Positions 8,210 to 16,473 of a stretch of DNA of 64,000 bases are shown piece after piece. Under the pieces are notes generated by a model. The model was not told where the DNA came from. It saw only the letters and a program-made list of their open reading frames with translations, and made no database searches. The translations under genes were made by a program, and so were the position numbers. The DNA comes from Verrucomicrobiota bacterium (lineage in GTDB: Bacteria > Verrucomicrobiota > Verrucomicrobiia > Opitutales > UBA953). The stretch lies in assembly GCA_016871725.1 (NCBI GenBank), contig VHCL01000001.1, positions 82,740 to 146,739 on the forward strand, given 5' to 3'. The number at the start of each line of letters is the position of its first letter. Position 1 is the first letter of the stretch.

Positions 8210-9202
8210 TCAGCCGGCCAGGATGGCGTCGATGCGCCGGAGTTCTTCCGCGGCGAACGGCGCCGACGAAGCCGCGGCCACGCACTGCTCGAGCTGGGTG
8301 ACCTTGCTCGCCCCGATGAGGGCCGAGGTCACGCGGCGGTCCCGCAGGACCCAGGCGAGCGCCATCCCCGCGAGCGGCTGCCCGCGCTCCGCGGCGACCT
8401 CCGCGAGCCGGCGGACCTTCGCCATGCGCGCGGCGTCGAGCTGCTCGGGACGCAGGTAGCCGTGCGGCTTGCCGGCGCGCGCGTCGGCGGGGACGCCCCG
8501 CAGGTAACGGTCGGTGAGCATGCCTTGCGCGAGCGGCGAGAAGACCGCGCAGCCGAGGCCTTCCTTTTCCACGACGTCGAGGAGCCCGGCTTCCGGCGTC
8601 CGTTCGAAGAGGCTGTACTTGGGCTGGTGCAGCACGCACGGCGCGCCGAGCTCGCGCAGGAGCGCGCACGCGCGCACGGTGTCCTCCGGGCCGTAGTTCG
8701 AGATCGCGGCGTACAACGCCTTGCCCGAGCGCACCGCCTGGGCGAGCGCGCCCATGGTCTCCTCGAGCGGCGTCCGCGGGTCGCGCCGGTGGCTGTAGAA
8801 CACGTCCACGTAGGGCAGCCCCATCCGCTTCAGCGACTGGTCGAGCGACGCGAGGAGGTATTTGCGCGAGCCGAAATCACCGTGCGGCCCGGGCCACATG
8901 GTGTAACCGGCCTTGGTGGAGATGATGAGCTCGTCGCGATAGGCGCCCAGGTCTTCCCGTAGGATACGACCGAAGGTCTCCTCGGCGCTGCCGGGCGCAG
9001 GGCCGTAGTTGTTCGCGAGGTCGAAGTGCGTGACGCCGAGGTCGAAGGCGCGCAGGGCGATCGCCCGCGCGTTGGCGTAGTCGTCGACGCTCCCGAAGTT
9101 ATGCCAGAGGCCGAGCGAGATCTTCGGCAGGTGCAGGCCGGATTTCCCGCAGCGGGCCTGGAAGGAGGGCTGGGCGTAGCGGGCGGGGTCGGCCGAGTGC
9201 AT
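8210..9202 (-). CDS. Aldo-keto reductase, L-glyceraldehyde 3-phosphate reductase (YghZ/Gpr) type
   Basis: NADPH-dependent TIM-barrel reductase. The N-terminus CGKSGLHLPKISLGLWHNFG is characteristic of YghZ/Gpr, and the catalytic tetrad is visible: Asp and Tyr in FDLANNYGP, Lys in STKAGYTMWPGP, His in YSHRRDP. The ATG at 9202 is preferred over an upstream TTG (9214) because it matches the family length (330 residues). E. coli Gpr detoxifies L-glyceraldehyde 3-phosphate and methylglyoxal; the same role here is inference. The Nudix gene follows after 48 nt. Confidence 0.9.
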   Translation of the reverse strand: MHSADPARYAQPSFQARCGKSGLHLPKISLGLWHNFGSVDDYANARAIALRAFDLGVTHFDLANNYGPAPGSAEETFGRILREDLGAYRDELIISTKAGYTMWPGPHGDFGSRKYLLASLDQSLKRMGLPYVDVFYSHRRDPRTPLEETMGALAQAVRSGKALYAAISNYGPEDTVRACALLRELGAPCVLHQPKYSLFERTPEAGLLDVVEKEGLGCAVFSPLAQGMLTDRYLRGVPADARAGKPHGYLRPEQLDAARMAKVRRLAEVAAERGQPLAGMALAWVLRDRRVTSALIGASKVTQLEQCVAAASSAPFAAEELRRIDAILAG

Positions 9203-9240
9203 GCTCCCAATCAACGCACGGCCGACCGGCTTGCCAGCGC

Positions 9241-9501
9241 TTAACAGCCTGCCTGTTGGGCCTGGATGGCGGACTTCTTCGTGAGATCGGAGTTCTCAAG
9301 GGGTCCATCGATCAGGGTGCCGACCGAAGCGGCGACCAAGCTCAGGAGCCCGTGGCGGTCGACCAAACGGAGAGCCCGGACGGTCTTGCGGGCGAACTCC
9401 TTACCTAAGGTCGCGGTGGCGTGGATATACGTCAGCACGCAGAACAGGATGATGGCCCATAATCGGAGCATCGGGAAGAGGGATGGCGTGGATGAGCCCA
9501 T
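9241..9501 (-). CDS. Small hypothetical protein with one N-terminal membrane segment
   Basis: An 86-residue protein with a hydrophobic segment at about residues 8-28 (LRLWAIILFCVLTYIHATA), then a basic helical part and a second weakly hydrophobic stretch (LLSLVAASVGTLIDG). Base composition is less GC-rich than the neighbours. An ATG start is available at 9501. It diverges from mutM across a gap holding a strong palindrome, so the two may share regulation. No family recognised; the possibility that it is spurious remains. Confidence 0.45.
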   Translation of the reverse strand: MGSSTPSLFPMLRLWAIILFCVLTYIHATATLGKEFARKTVRALRLVDRHGLLSLVAASVGTLIDGPLENSDLTKKSAIQAQQAGC

Positions 9502-9532
9502 GCCCAATATTATGCAGACCCCGTGCCAACGT

Positions 9533-9577
9533 CCCTAGGGGGTAGTTTTGCCTAAAAATAGGCAAAACCTCCTAGGG
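9533..9577. promoter_or_regulatory. Perfect 10-bp inverted repeat between divergent genes
   Basis: GTTTTGCCTA and TAGGCAAAAC (9545-9554 and 9559-9568) form a perfect inverted repeat around AAAA, flanked by outer arms CCCTAGG and CCTAGGG. It sits in the 148-nt gap between the divergent small gene (start 9501) and mutM (start 9650). The position suggests an operator or a cruciform. A single GTAG just before the left arm also recalls a REP element. No U-tract follows on either strand, so it is not an intrinsic terminator. Confidence 0.6.
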
Positions 9578-9649
9578 TCGTGCCTAATAATCTAAGAATC
9601 CCGCCGGCTTTCCTTCGCTCCCTCTTCCGCTTAGGTGAAACCAAGTCCC

Positions 9650-10465
9650 ATGCCTGAGCTCGCCGAAGTCGAATATTTCCGCCGTCGTTGGGACCCCGGC
9701 CTGGGTCGCAAGGTCTCCGCCGTCCGTCTCAATCCCAAGGCCCGGATCGGCCGGGGCGTCCCCGCGGCGGCGCTGACCAAGGCGTTGGTCGGAGCGAAGT
9801 TCGTCGAGTCCTTCGCCGCGGCGAAGCAGATGGCCTTCCGTTTCTCCGGCGGGACGTGGCTCGGCGTCCATCTCGGCATGACCGGTCGGCTCGAGGCCGG
9901 CGACGCGGAGCGCGAGCCGACGCCTTACGACCACTTCAAGCTGCGGATGACGGGCGGCAAGGAGCTCGTCTTCGTCGATCCGCGGCAGTTCGGCCGCGTC
10001 CAGTTCTGGCAGGGCGACGGCGTGCCGCCGTGGTGGGCGAAGATCCCGCCCGCGATCCTGTCGCCGGAGTTCACCGTCGGCGTCGTCGAGGTGTTCCTAC
10101 GCCGGCGCGCGCGCACGGCGATCAAGCCCGTGCTCCTCATGCAGGAACGTTTCCCCGGCATCGGCAACTGGATGGCCGACGAGGTCCTCTGGCGCGCGGG
10201 CTTCCATCCGCAGGCCAAGGCCGGAGCGTTCGGACCGAAGTCCGTGCGCAAGCTGCATGCGACCTTGCGCGAGGTCTGCGCCGAAGCGATGGCCGTCATC
10301 GGCAAGGATTGGTCCGATCCGCCCGACACCTGGCTCTTCAACCACCGCTGGCGGGACGGCGGACGTTGTCCGCGCTCGAAGCAGCCGCTCGTCCGCGCGG
10401 ACGTCGGCGGCCGCACCACGTGCTGGTCGCCCGCCCGGCAGGCGCTCGGCGCCGAACGCCGTTGA
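9650..10465 (+). CDS. mutM: Fpg/MutM-family DNA glycosylase with degenerate zinc finger
   Basis: Bifunctional base-excision glycosylase family. The ATG at 9650 leaves the obligatory N-terminal Pro-2 and Glu-3 (MPELAEVEY), so this start is secure; Lys-59 matches the catalytic-domain lysine, and the H2TH region reads FPGIGNWMADEVLWRAG. The C-terminal finger keeps the Arg of GGRTT but has only two of four Cys (RCPRSK...TTCWSPARQ), so it probably does not bind zinc. 271 residues. Substrate range (8-oxoG versus other lesions) cannot be read from sequence. rsmD follows after 30 nt, as often seen. Confidence 0.9.
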   Translation: MPELAEVEYFRRRWDPGLGRKVSAVRLNPKARIGRGVPAAALTKALVGAKFVESFAAAKQMAFRFSGGTWLGVHLGMTGRLEAGDAEREPTPYDHFKLRMTGGKELVFVDPRQFGRVQFWQGDGVPPWWAKIPPAILSPEFTVGVVEVFLRRRARTAIKPVLLMQERFPGIGNWMADEVLWRAGFHPQAKAGAFGPKSVRKLHATLREVCAEAMAVIGKDWSDPPDTWLFNHRWRDGGRCPRSKQPLVRADVGGRTTCWSPARQALGAERR

Positions 10466-10495
10466 CCTTCCGCGCGGCCGCGCGAACTTGAGGTC

Positions 10496-11062
10496 ATGCG
10501 CGTCACCGGCGGCATCGCCCGAGGCATCCCGCTCCGCGTCCCCACGCAGGGGGGCGTGCGCCCCGCCACGGATTACATCCGTGAGGCGGTCTTCAATTCG
10601 CTCGCCGCGTTCGTCCCGGGCACGGCGGTGCTCGACCTCTTCGCCGGCACCGGCGCCTACGGACTCGAATCGCTCAGCCGCGGAGCCTTGCGCGCCACGT
10701 GCGTCGACCAGCGCATCGGCGCGGAGCTGGCGGCCAACGCCGCCGCGGTCGCGAAATCGATGGGCGTCGCCGAACTGCCTTTCACGAAGATCACCGGCGA
10801 CGCGACCAAGCCCGGCGTGGCCGCCGGCCGCTTCGACCTCGTGTTCGCCGATCCGCCCTGGGAGCTCTGGCAGACGAAGGGCGCGGAGATCGCCGCGACG
10901 GCGGTGAGCTACGCCGAAGAGGGCGCGCACGTGCGCGTGGTCCTCGAGGCGCCCGGCGGCTACGAAGTCCCGGTGCCCGCGGGCTGGAAGCTGCGCAAGG
11001 TCATCGGCAAAGGCAAAGGCCAGCCCGCCGCGTCCGTCCTCGTCCGCAAGGCCGCGGAGTGA
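10496..11062 (+). CDS. rsmD: 16S rRNA (guanine966-N2)-methyltransferase
   Basis: SAM-dependent methylation of G966 in 16S rRNA. The 188-residue protein has the RsmD signature RPATDYIREAVFNSL, SAM motif I DLFAGTGAYGLESLSRGA and the catalytic motif FADPPW (N/D-PPY/F/W). Start ATG gives the family N-terminus MRVTGGIARG. It probably forms a unit with mutM and ends exactly against the convergent rsmE. Confidence 0.94.
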   Translation: MRVTGGIARGIPLRVPTQGGVRPATDYIREAVFNSLAAFVPGTAVLDLFAGTGAYGLESLSRGALRATCVDQRIGAELAANAAAVAKSMGVAELPFTKITGDATKPGVAAGRFDLVFADPPWELWQTKGAEIAATAVSYAEEGAHVRVVLEAPGGYEVPVPAGWKLRKVIGKGKGQPAASVLVRKAAE

Positions 11063-11797
11063 TCAGCCGCCGACCGGCCGGTGTTTCGTCCACGCGCGCA
11101 GGTGCGCGAGCAGGAGCGCGCCGCCGACCAGCGCCGCGGCCTCGACGCGCAGGATGCGGTCGCCGAGATGCGCGAACGTGAAGCCCGCCGCGTGCAGCGT
11201 GGCCCGCTCCGTCTCCGCGAAGCCGCGCTCCGGCCCGATCGCGAGCACCGCGGCCGTCGCCGGAGCCGAAGGCTCCGGCGTGCCGTTGGCTTCGTACGGA
11301 TCGAGCGCGACCTTCCACGCGTCGGCCGCGACGAGCGCGACGGCTTCGGCGAGCGAACCGACTCGCGTCACTTCCGGCACGAGCGTCGAGCAGGCTTGTT
11401 CGGTTCCCTTGATGACATGCTCGCGCCATTCGTCGTCTTTCCAGAGCGAGCTCGTGAGGTAGCCCGGGTCGCCTTTCGCCGATTCGAAGAAGATGATGCG
11501 CGCGGCGCCGAGGCTCGCGAGGTCGTGCAGGACTTTCTTCGCGGTCTGCGGACGCGGGAGGCCGACGAGCACCGTGAGCGGCAGGCGCGCCTGCGCGGCC
11601 TTCTCCCAGGCGACGGTGAACATCAGGCGCGGCGCGAGCGCGACGATCGTCGCGATGCCGCGCAGGCCGTTCTCGACGCCGACGTGGAACGCGCCCCCGA
11701 CGGCGAGCCCGACGGTCTCGCGGAGATGGCGGGCGCGCCCGTCGTCGGCCGGCAAGCCGGTCGTCGCCTCCGCTGGGGTGATCAGCACCAAGTTCAC
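11063..11797 (-). CDS. rsmE: 16S rRNA (uracil1498-N3)-methyltransferase
   Basis: SPOUT-class methyltransferase acting on U1498 of 16S rRNA. The C-terminal knot motifs are present: IGPERGFAETE and LGDRILRVEAAAL. The start is GTG at 11797; no in-frame ATG is better placed. Length 244 is normal. Its 3' end abuts rsmD convergently; upstream it diverges from pdxH across 88 nt. Confidence 0.94.
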   Translation of the reverse strand: MNLVLITPAEATTGLPADDGRARHLRETVGLAVGGAFHVGVENGLRGIATIVALAPRLMFTVAWEKAAQARLPLTVLVGLPRPQTAKKVLHDLASLGAARIIFFESAKGDPGYLTSSLWKDDEWREHVIKGTEQACSTLVPEVTRVGSLAEAVALVAADAWKVALDPYEANGTPEPSAPATAAVLAIGPERGFAETERATLHAAGFTFAHLGDRILRVEAAALVGGALLLAHLRAWTKHRPVGG

Positions 11798-11885
11798 TTC
11801 GTCAAAGGTGGACGCGCGGGTCCGAGTGGCGAGAGGGAAGGGTGCTAACGCTTGCGCGCGTGGCCGACCCTTTCATGATGGGGGC

Positions 11886-12521
11886 ATGGACCTTTCGGAC
11901 TTCCGTAAAGAGTATGCCGCCCACGGGGTCGACCGGCACGAGCTGCTCGAGTCGCCTCTGGCCCAGTTCAAGGCCTGGTTCGACCAGGCCAAGGCGGCCG
12001 GCGTGGTGGAGCCGAACGCGATGGTCCTCTCGACCCTGGGGCTCGACGGCTTTCCTTCTTCCCGGACCGTCCTCCTCAAAGCCGCCGACGAGCGGGGCTT
12101 CTCCTTCTTTACTAACTATGGGAGTAAGAAGGGGGCCGAGATCGCGGCCAACCCTCGGGTGACCCTGCTTTTCCCTTGGTTCGCCCTGGAGCGTCAGATT
12201 CACATAACTGGTTCACTGGTAAAGACATCGGAAGAAGAGTCGGTGGCCTATTTCGCCCGCCGCCCCTATGGCAGCCAGCTGGGCGCCCTCGCCTCGGATC
12301 AGAGTGAAATCATCGCCGACCGGAAGGTCCTGGAAACGCGCTTGGCCGAGCTCAAGGCCAAGCATGCCGAAGGCCAGGTCCCGAAGCCCCCGCACTGGGG
12401 TGGGTACCGCCTGATTCCGCATCATTTCGAGTTCTGGCAGGGCCGCACAAATCGTCTCCATGATCGCTTCGTTTACACCCTAAAGGGCGACAAATGGGAG
12501 ATCGTCCGGCTGTCGCCCTGA
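11886..12521 (+). CDS. pdxH: Pyridoxine/pyridoxamine 5'-phosphate oxidase
   Basis: FMN-dependent enzyme producing pyridoxal 5'-phosphate. Clear family motifs: RTVLLK, FFTNYGSKKG (FMN binding), RQIHITG, and the C-terminal PPHWGGYRL and EFWQGRTNRLHDR substrate-site segments. 211 residues, normal length. The codon usage includes more A/T at some positions (for example ATTCACATAACTGG) than neighbouring genes, but the gene is intact. The ATP synthase operon begins 122 nt downstream. Confidence 0.96.
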   Translation: MDLSDFRKEYAAHGVDRHELLESPLAQFKAWFDQAKAAGVVEPNAMVLSTLGLDGFPSSRTVLLKAADERGFSFFTNYGSKKGAEIAANPRVTLLFPWFALERQIHITGSLVKTSEEESVAYFARRPYGSQLGALASDQSEIIADRKVLETRLAELKAKHAEGQVPKPPHWGGYRLIPHHFEFWQGRTNRLHDRFVYTLKGDKWEIVRLSP

Positions 12522-12643
12522 GGCCTCAGGGTAATTAGAATTACTAATGGCGTGGGCCTTGCTCCTCTTACTCTGGGGCAGGGGGTATGCGTAGGGTTGA
12601 CCCCCGCCTATGGAATCATTCACCAATGCCTCTTTGCGTCTAA
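12522..12643 (+). other. Gap upstream of the ATP synthase operon
   Basis: 122 nt between pdxH and atpB, including a small inverted repeat ATTAG-AATTA-CTAAT at about 12533-12547 and a TTGACC at 12597-12602 that could serve as a -35 box. No convincing -10 lies at the right distance. No atpI or atpZ gene is present, unlike many atp operons. I assume the operon promoter is here but cannot place it. Confidence 0.35.
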
Positions 12644-13489
12644 ATGCGCTCGCTTTCTCTCATTGGTCTTTTCGCCCCGGCACTCGTTTTCGCTAGCTCC
12701 GAGGGCGTGCCGCAGGCCGCGACCGACCTCTTCCATCTCGGCGGGTTCCCGATCTCGAACTCCATCCTGACCACCTGGATCATCGCGCTGCTGATCATCG
12801 TCGGCGTCCGTCTCGCGGTGGGCACCCCGAAGCTCGTCCCGGGCAAGGGTCAGGCCGTCGTCGAAGGCATGGCGCAGGGCCTCCGTGACTCCCTCGAGCC
12901 GATCGTCGGCAAGAAGATGATCGGCAAGACCTTCCCGCTCCTCTGCGGTTTCTTCGTCTTCATCCTCCTGATGAACTGGAGCGGCCTGCTCCCGGGCGTC
13001 GGCACGATCAAGTTCCAGCACGGAGGCCATTGGCTCGACGCCATCCGTCCGGCCAACTCCGACCTCAACACCACGCTCGCGCTCTCGGTGCTCTCGTTCG
13101 TCGCCTGGACTTACTTCGTACTGCGTTACGCCGGCTTCAAGGTCCTGATCTTCGACCTCTTCGGCAACAAGGCCGACAAGAAGGAGATCGGCCTGCCCAT
13201 GTGGCTCCTGCTGAGCTTCATCTTCCTCGGCGTCGGCGGCATCGAAGTCGTCTCCATCGCCTTCCGCCTCATCTCCCTTTCGTTCCGCCTCTACGGCAAC
13301 GTCTTCGGCGGCGAGAACCTGATCCACTCCCTGGGCGGCATGGCCCCGTACGTCGTCCCCGCCGTGGCGGGCCTCCTCGAGGTCCTCGTCGGCGTCATCC
13401 AGGCCTTCGTCTTCACGCTGCTCTCCGCGGTGTACATCGGCCTCATCTGCAACCACGAAGGCGGCCACGACGACGAGCACGCCCATTGA
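12644..13489 (+). CDS. atpB: F-type ATP synthase subunit a
   Basis: Membrane stator subunit forming the proton half-channels against the c-ring. 281 residues with five to six transmembrane helices; the essential Arg is in SLSFRLYGNVFGGE. The N-terminus (MRSLSLIGLFAPALVFA) looks like a cleavable signal peptide, which is seen in AtpB of several Gram-negative phyla. The His-rich C-terminus (CNHEGGHDDEHAH) would face one membrane side. First gene of the operon; atpE follows after 78 nt. Confidence 0.96.
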   Translation: MRSLSLIGLFAPALVFASSEGVPQAATDLFHLGGFPISNSILTTWIIALLIIVGVRLAVGTPKLVPGKGQAVVEGMAQGLRDSLEPIVGKKMIGKTFPLLCGFFVFILLMNWSGLLPGVGTIKFQHGGHWLDAIRPANSDLNTTLALSVLSFVAWTYFVLRYAGFKVLIFDLFGNKADKKEIGLPMWLLLSFIFLGVGGIEVVSIAFRLISLSFRLYGNVFGGENLIHSLGGMAPYVVPAVAGLLEVLVGVIQAFVFTLLSAVYIGLICNHEGGHDDEHAH

Positions 13490-13567
13490 CCTTTCGCTTT
13501 CGAGGCGCGCGACCTGCCGGGAATCCCCCGGCGGCGCGCCGAGGAAAAACCAAAACACACAACACAC

Positions 13568-13771
13568 ATGATCATCGCTGAAATCACCGGTTCCCTCCCC
13601 GCCGCCGTCGGCTGCTTCGCCGCCGCCATCGGCGTCGGTCTCGTCGGTGCCAAAGCCGTCGAGTCCGTGGGTCGCAACCCCGATGCTTCCGGTAAGATCC
13701 TCGTCCAGTCGATCCTGGGCATGGCTCTCGCCGAAGCCGTCGCGTTCTACGCGATCTTCCTCGCGAAGTAA
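13568..13771 (+). CDS. atpE: F-type ATP synthase subunit c
   Basis: Rotor-ring hairpin protein, 67 residues, shorter than the E. coli subunit (79). Two membrane helices flank the polar loop GRNPDA (residues 35-40). The ion-binding carboxylate is Glu-56 (ALAEAVAFYA). The Gln and Ser/Thr ligands typical of sodium-binding c subunits are not evident, so proton coupling is likely. Helix 1 has the usual Gly-rich packing (AAIGVGLVGAKAV). Confidence 0.95.
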   Translation: MIIAEITGSLPAAVGCFAAAIGVGLVGAKAVESVGRNPDASGKILVQSILGMALAEAVAFYAIFLAK

Positions 13772-13856
13772 TCGGTCCCGTGGCGCGGCCCCGCGAGGGG
13801 CCCGCCACTTCTCTTTCCTCCGCGCTGATCCCAACCTCCCTTTCAAAGTCCTCACC

Positions 13857-14459
13857 ATGACCTTCCTCTCCGCCCTCCTCGCCGCCGACGCCGCCAAGGC
13901 CGCGTCGCACGCCGCTCCGGCCGCCCCTGGCGCCGCCTCGTCCGGCCCCCTCGGCGACATCATCAAGCTCTTCGGCGACTTCGGCGTCGACGGCCCGCAC
14001 CTGCTCATCCAGGTCATCAACTTCTCGATCCTCGCCTTCGTCCTCTACCGCTTCGCCGTGAAGCCGGCCCTCGGCCAGATGGAAGAGCGCAACCGTCTCA
14101 TCGAGAAAGGCCTCGCCGACGCCCAGGCCGCCACGCAGCGCCTCGCCGAAGCCCAGCAGGCGGCCGACGCCAAGCTGAACGCCGCCTCCGACGAAGCCGC
14201 CCGCATCCTCGCCGAAGCCCGCAACGCCGCCAAGGCCGCCGTCGAGGCCGCCCGCGCCGAAGCCCAGGCCGCCCAGACCGAAGTCATCGCCAAGGCCAAG
14301 GCCGCCATCGAGGCCGACCGCGTCAAGATGCTCGCCGAAGTCCGCGGCGAAGTCTCGCGCCTCGTCGTCGACACCGCCGCCAAGGTCCTCGCCGAGAACC
14401 TCGACGACGCCACGCGCGGCCGCCTCAACGAGGCCGCCGTCAAGCAGCTCGCCCGCTAA
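13857..14459 (+). CDS. atpF: F-type ATP synthase subunit b
   Basis: Peripheral stalk subunit, 200 residues. An Ala/Pro-rich N-terminal segment (~residues 10-32) precedes the single membrane helix LLIQVINFSILAFVLYRF (~49-66); the rest is a long Ala/Glu/Lys-rich amphipathic coiled coil (~75-190). It is longer than E. coli b (156) because of the N-terminal extension. The ATG at 13857 starts the family-like product; the gene lies 85 nt after atpE. Confidence 0.94.
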   Translation: MTFLSALLAADAAKAASHAAPAAPGAASSGPLGDIIKLFGDFGVDGPHLLIQVINFSILAFVLYRFAVKPALGQMEERNRLIEKGLADAQAATQRLAEAQQAADAKLNAASDEAARILAEARNAAKAAVEAARAEAQAAQTEVIAKAKAAIEADRVKMLAEVRGEVSRLVVDTAAKVLAENLDDATRGRLNEAAVKQLAR

Positions 14460-14474
14460 GCCCGCCTTCTTCCG

Positions 14475-14870
14475 ATGTCCGCCGCCTCCGTCCGAGCCGA
14501 AGCCAAGCGCCTCCTCGCCCTCTCCCTCGAGGGCGGAGCGGTCTCGTCCGACCGCGTGGGCGCCGTGCTCGCCGCGCTCGCGAAGTCCCGCCCGGCCCAC
14601 GTGCTCCGCCCGCTCCTCCGCGCGTACCTCGCCAACGTCCGCCGCGAGCTGACCCGCGGCGAAGCCCGCATCGAGCACGCCGGCCCCCTCGCCGCGGCCG
14701 ACGCCGACGCGATCGCCGCGCATTTCTCCAAGGCCCTCGGCCGCCCCGTCCGTCCGGTCGCCCGTCGCAACGACGCGCTCCTCGGCGGTTTCCGCGTGCG
14801 CGTCGGCGACGACGTCACCGACCTCTCCGCCTCCCTGCGCCTGGCCACCCTCGCCAAGTCCCTTTCCTGA
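14475..14870 (+). CDS. atpH: F-type ATP synthase subunit delta, unusually short
   Basis: Placed between atpF and atpA, where the OSCP/delta subunit belongs. 131 residues against the usual 170-185. The C-terminal half matches the delta pattern (HFSKALGRPVRPVARRNDALLGGFRVRVGDDVTDLS resembles the conserved ...D..liGG...iGd...D.S). The N-terminal six-helix domain, which binds the alpha-subunit N-termini, appears reduced. No frameshift is visible, so the reduction looks natural. Identification rests on position plus the C-terminal motif. Confidence 0.88.
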   Translation: MSAASVRAEAKRLLALSLEGGAVSSDRVGAVLAALAKSRPAHVLRPLLRAYLANVRRELTRGEARIEHAGPLAAADADAIAAHFSKALGRPVRPVARRNDALLGGFRVRVGDDVTDLSASLRLATLAKSLS

Positions 14871-14907
14871 AATCCTCCCCCAACCTTAACCCGCTTTACT
14901 AAACACA

Positions 14908-16434
14908 ATGAGCAACGCGATCGACCAGATCCAGAAAGCCATCGCCGGCCTTGATACCCGCGCCGGCAAGTCCAACGTCGGCACCATCGTCTCCCTCGCG
15001 GACGGCGTCGCCTCCATCGACGGCCTCTCGGGCGTCATGATGAACGAGATGATCGAGCTCCCCGGCGGCCTCCAGGGCGTCGCCCTCAACCTCGCCGAAG
15101 ACACCGTCGGCTGCGTCGTCATGGGCGACATCTCCAGCCTCAAGGAAGGCATGGAAGCCAAGACCACCGGCCGCCTCCTCTCCGTCCCCGTCGGCAAGGG
15201 TCTCCTCGGCCGCGTCGTCGACGCCCTCGGCAACCCGCTCGACGGCAAGGGCCCCATCGTCTCCAGCGAGCGCTACCCCGTCGAGAAGATCGCCCCGGGC
15301 ATCATCCCCCGCAAGTCCGTCGACCAGCCGATGCAGACCGGCATCATGGCCATCGACGCCATGATCCCGATCGGCCGCGGCCAGCGCGAGCTCATCATCG
15401 GCGACCGCGCCACCGGCAAGACCACCATCGCGATCGACACCATCATCAACCAGGCGAACGCCAACCGCGTCGGCCTCGCCTCCGGCGACGCCAACTTCCG
15501 CCCGGTCTACTCCATCTACGTCGCCGTCGGCACGAAGAACTCCTCCATCGCCCGCACCATCGGCACCCTCGAGAAGGCCGGCGCCATGGAGTTCACCGTC
15601 GTCGTCGCCGCCTCGGCCGCCGACAACGCCGCCAACCAGGTCTTCGCGCCCTTCTCCGGCACCGCCATCGGCGAGTGGTTCATGGAGAACGGCCAGGACG
15701 CGCTCATCGTCTACGATGACCTCTCCAAGCACGCCGCCGCCTACCGCCAGATCTCGCTCATCCTGAAGCGTCCGTCCGGCCGCGAAGCCTACCCGGGCGA
15801 CGTGTTCTACCTCCACTCCCGCCTCCTCGAGCGCTCCGCGCGCCTCGCCGGCAAGGGCTCGCTCACCGCGCTGCCGATCATCGAGACGCAGGCCGGCGAC
15901 GTGTCCGCGTACATCCCGACCAACGTGATCTCGATCACCGACGGCCAGGTGTTCCTCCAGACCGACCTCTTCAACCAGGGCATCCGCCCCGCCGTCTCCG
16001 TCGGCCTCTCCGTCTCGCGCGTCGGTTCCGCCGCGCAGATCAAGGCCTTCAAGCAGGTCGCCGGCAAGGTGAAGGGCGAGCTCGCCAACTACCGCGAACT
16101 CGCGGCCTTCGCGCAGTTCGGCTCCGACCTCGACGAGAAGACCAAGGCGATCCTCGACAAGGGCGACCGCTTCGTGGAGCTCTTCAAGCAGCCCCCGACC
16201 GCCCCGAAGTCCGCCGAGATCCAGTGCGGCATCATCTGGGCGATGCAGAACGGCTTCTTCAACGACATGCCGGTGAAGTCCGTCCAGGCCGCCGCCGCCT
16301 CCCTCCAGACGCACCTCGAGACCGCCAAGCCGGCCGTCCTCGCCAAGATCCGCCTCGGCAGCAAGATCGAGAAGGACGGCGAAGCCGAGCTGAAGGCCGC
16401 CTGCGAGACCTGGCGCCGCAGCTTCAAGGCCTGA
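14908..16434 (+). CDS. atpA: F-type ATP synthase subunit alpha
   Basis: Non-catalytic nucleotide-binding subunit, 508 residues. Walker A at 165-172 reads GDRATGKT, with Ala where most bacteria have Gln (GDRQTGKT). The alpha signature [20 protein letters not shown] is intact and carries the region around the catalytic-site Arg. Start ATG at 14908, 37 nt after atpH. Confidence 0.97.
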   Translation: MSNAIDQIQKAIAGLDTRAGKSNVGTIVSLADGVASIDGLSGVMMNEMIELPGGLQGVALNLAEDTVGCVVMGDISSLKEGMEAKTTGRLLSVPVGKGLLGRVVDALGNPLDGKGPIVSSERYPVEKIAPGIIPRKSVDQPMQTGIMAIDAMIPIGRGQRELIIGDRATGKTTIAIDTIINQANANRVGLASGDANFRPVYSIYVAVGTKNSSIARTIGTLEKAGAMEFTVVVAASAADNAANQVFAPFSGTAIGEWFMENGQDALIVYDDLSKHAAAYRQISLILKRPSGREAYPGDVFYLHSRLLERSARLAGKGSLTALPIIETQAGDVSAYIPTNVISITDGQVFLQTDLFNQGIRPAVSVGLSVSRVGSAAQIKAFKQVAGKVKGELANYRELAAFAQFGSDLDEKTKAILDKGDRFVELFKQPPTAPKSAEIQCGIIWAMQNGFFNDMPVKSVQAAAASLQTHLETAKPAVLAKIRLGSKIEKDGEAELKAACETWRRSFKA

Positions 16435-16473
16435 GCCTCGTCGCCTCTCCTCACCTAGCCACCGCCCCGCTCC

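Noticed and set aside
13568..13771. Sodium-coupled c-ring
   Set aside because: The Gln and Ser/Thr ligands flanking the Glu of sodium-type c subunits are not present; the pattern fits proton coupling.
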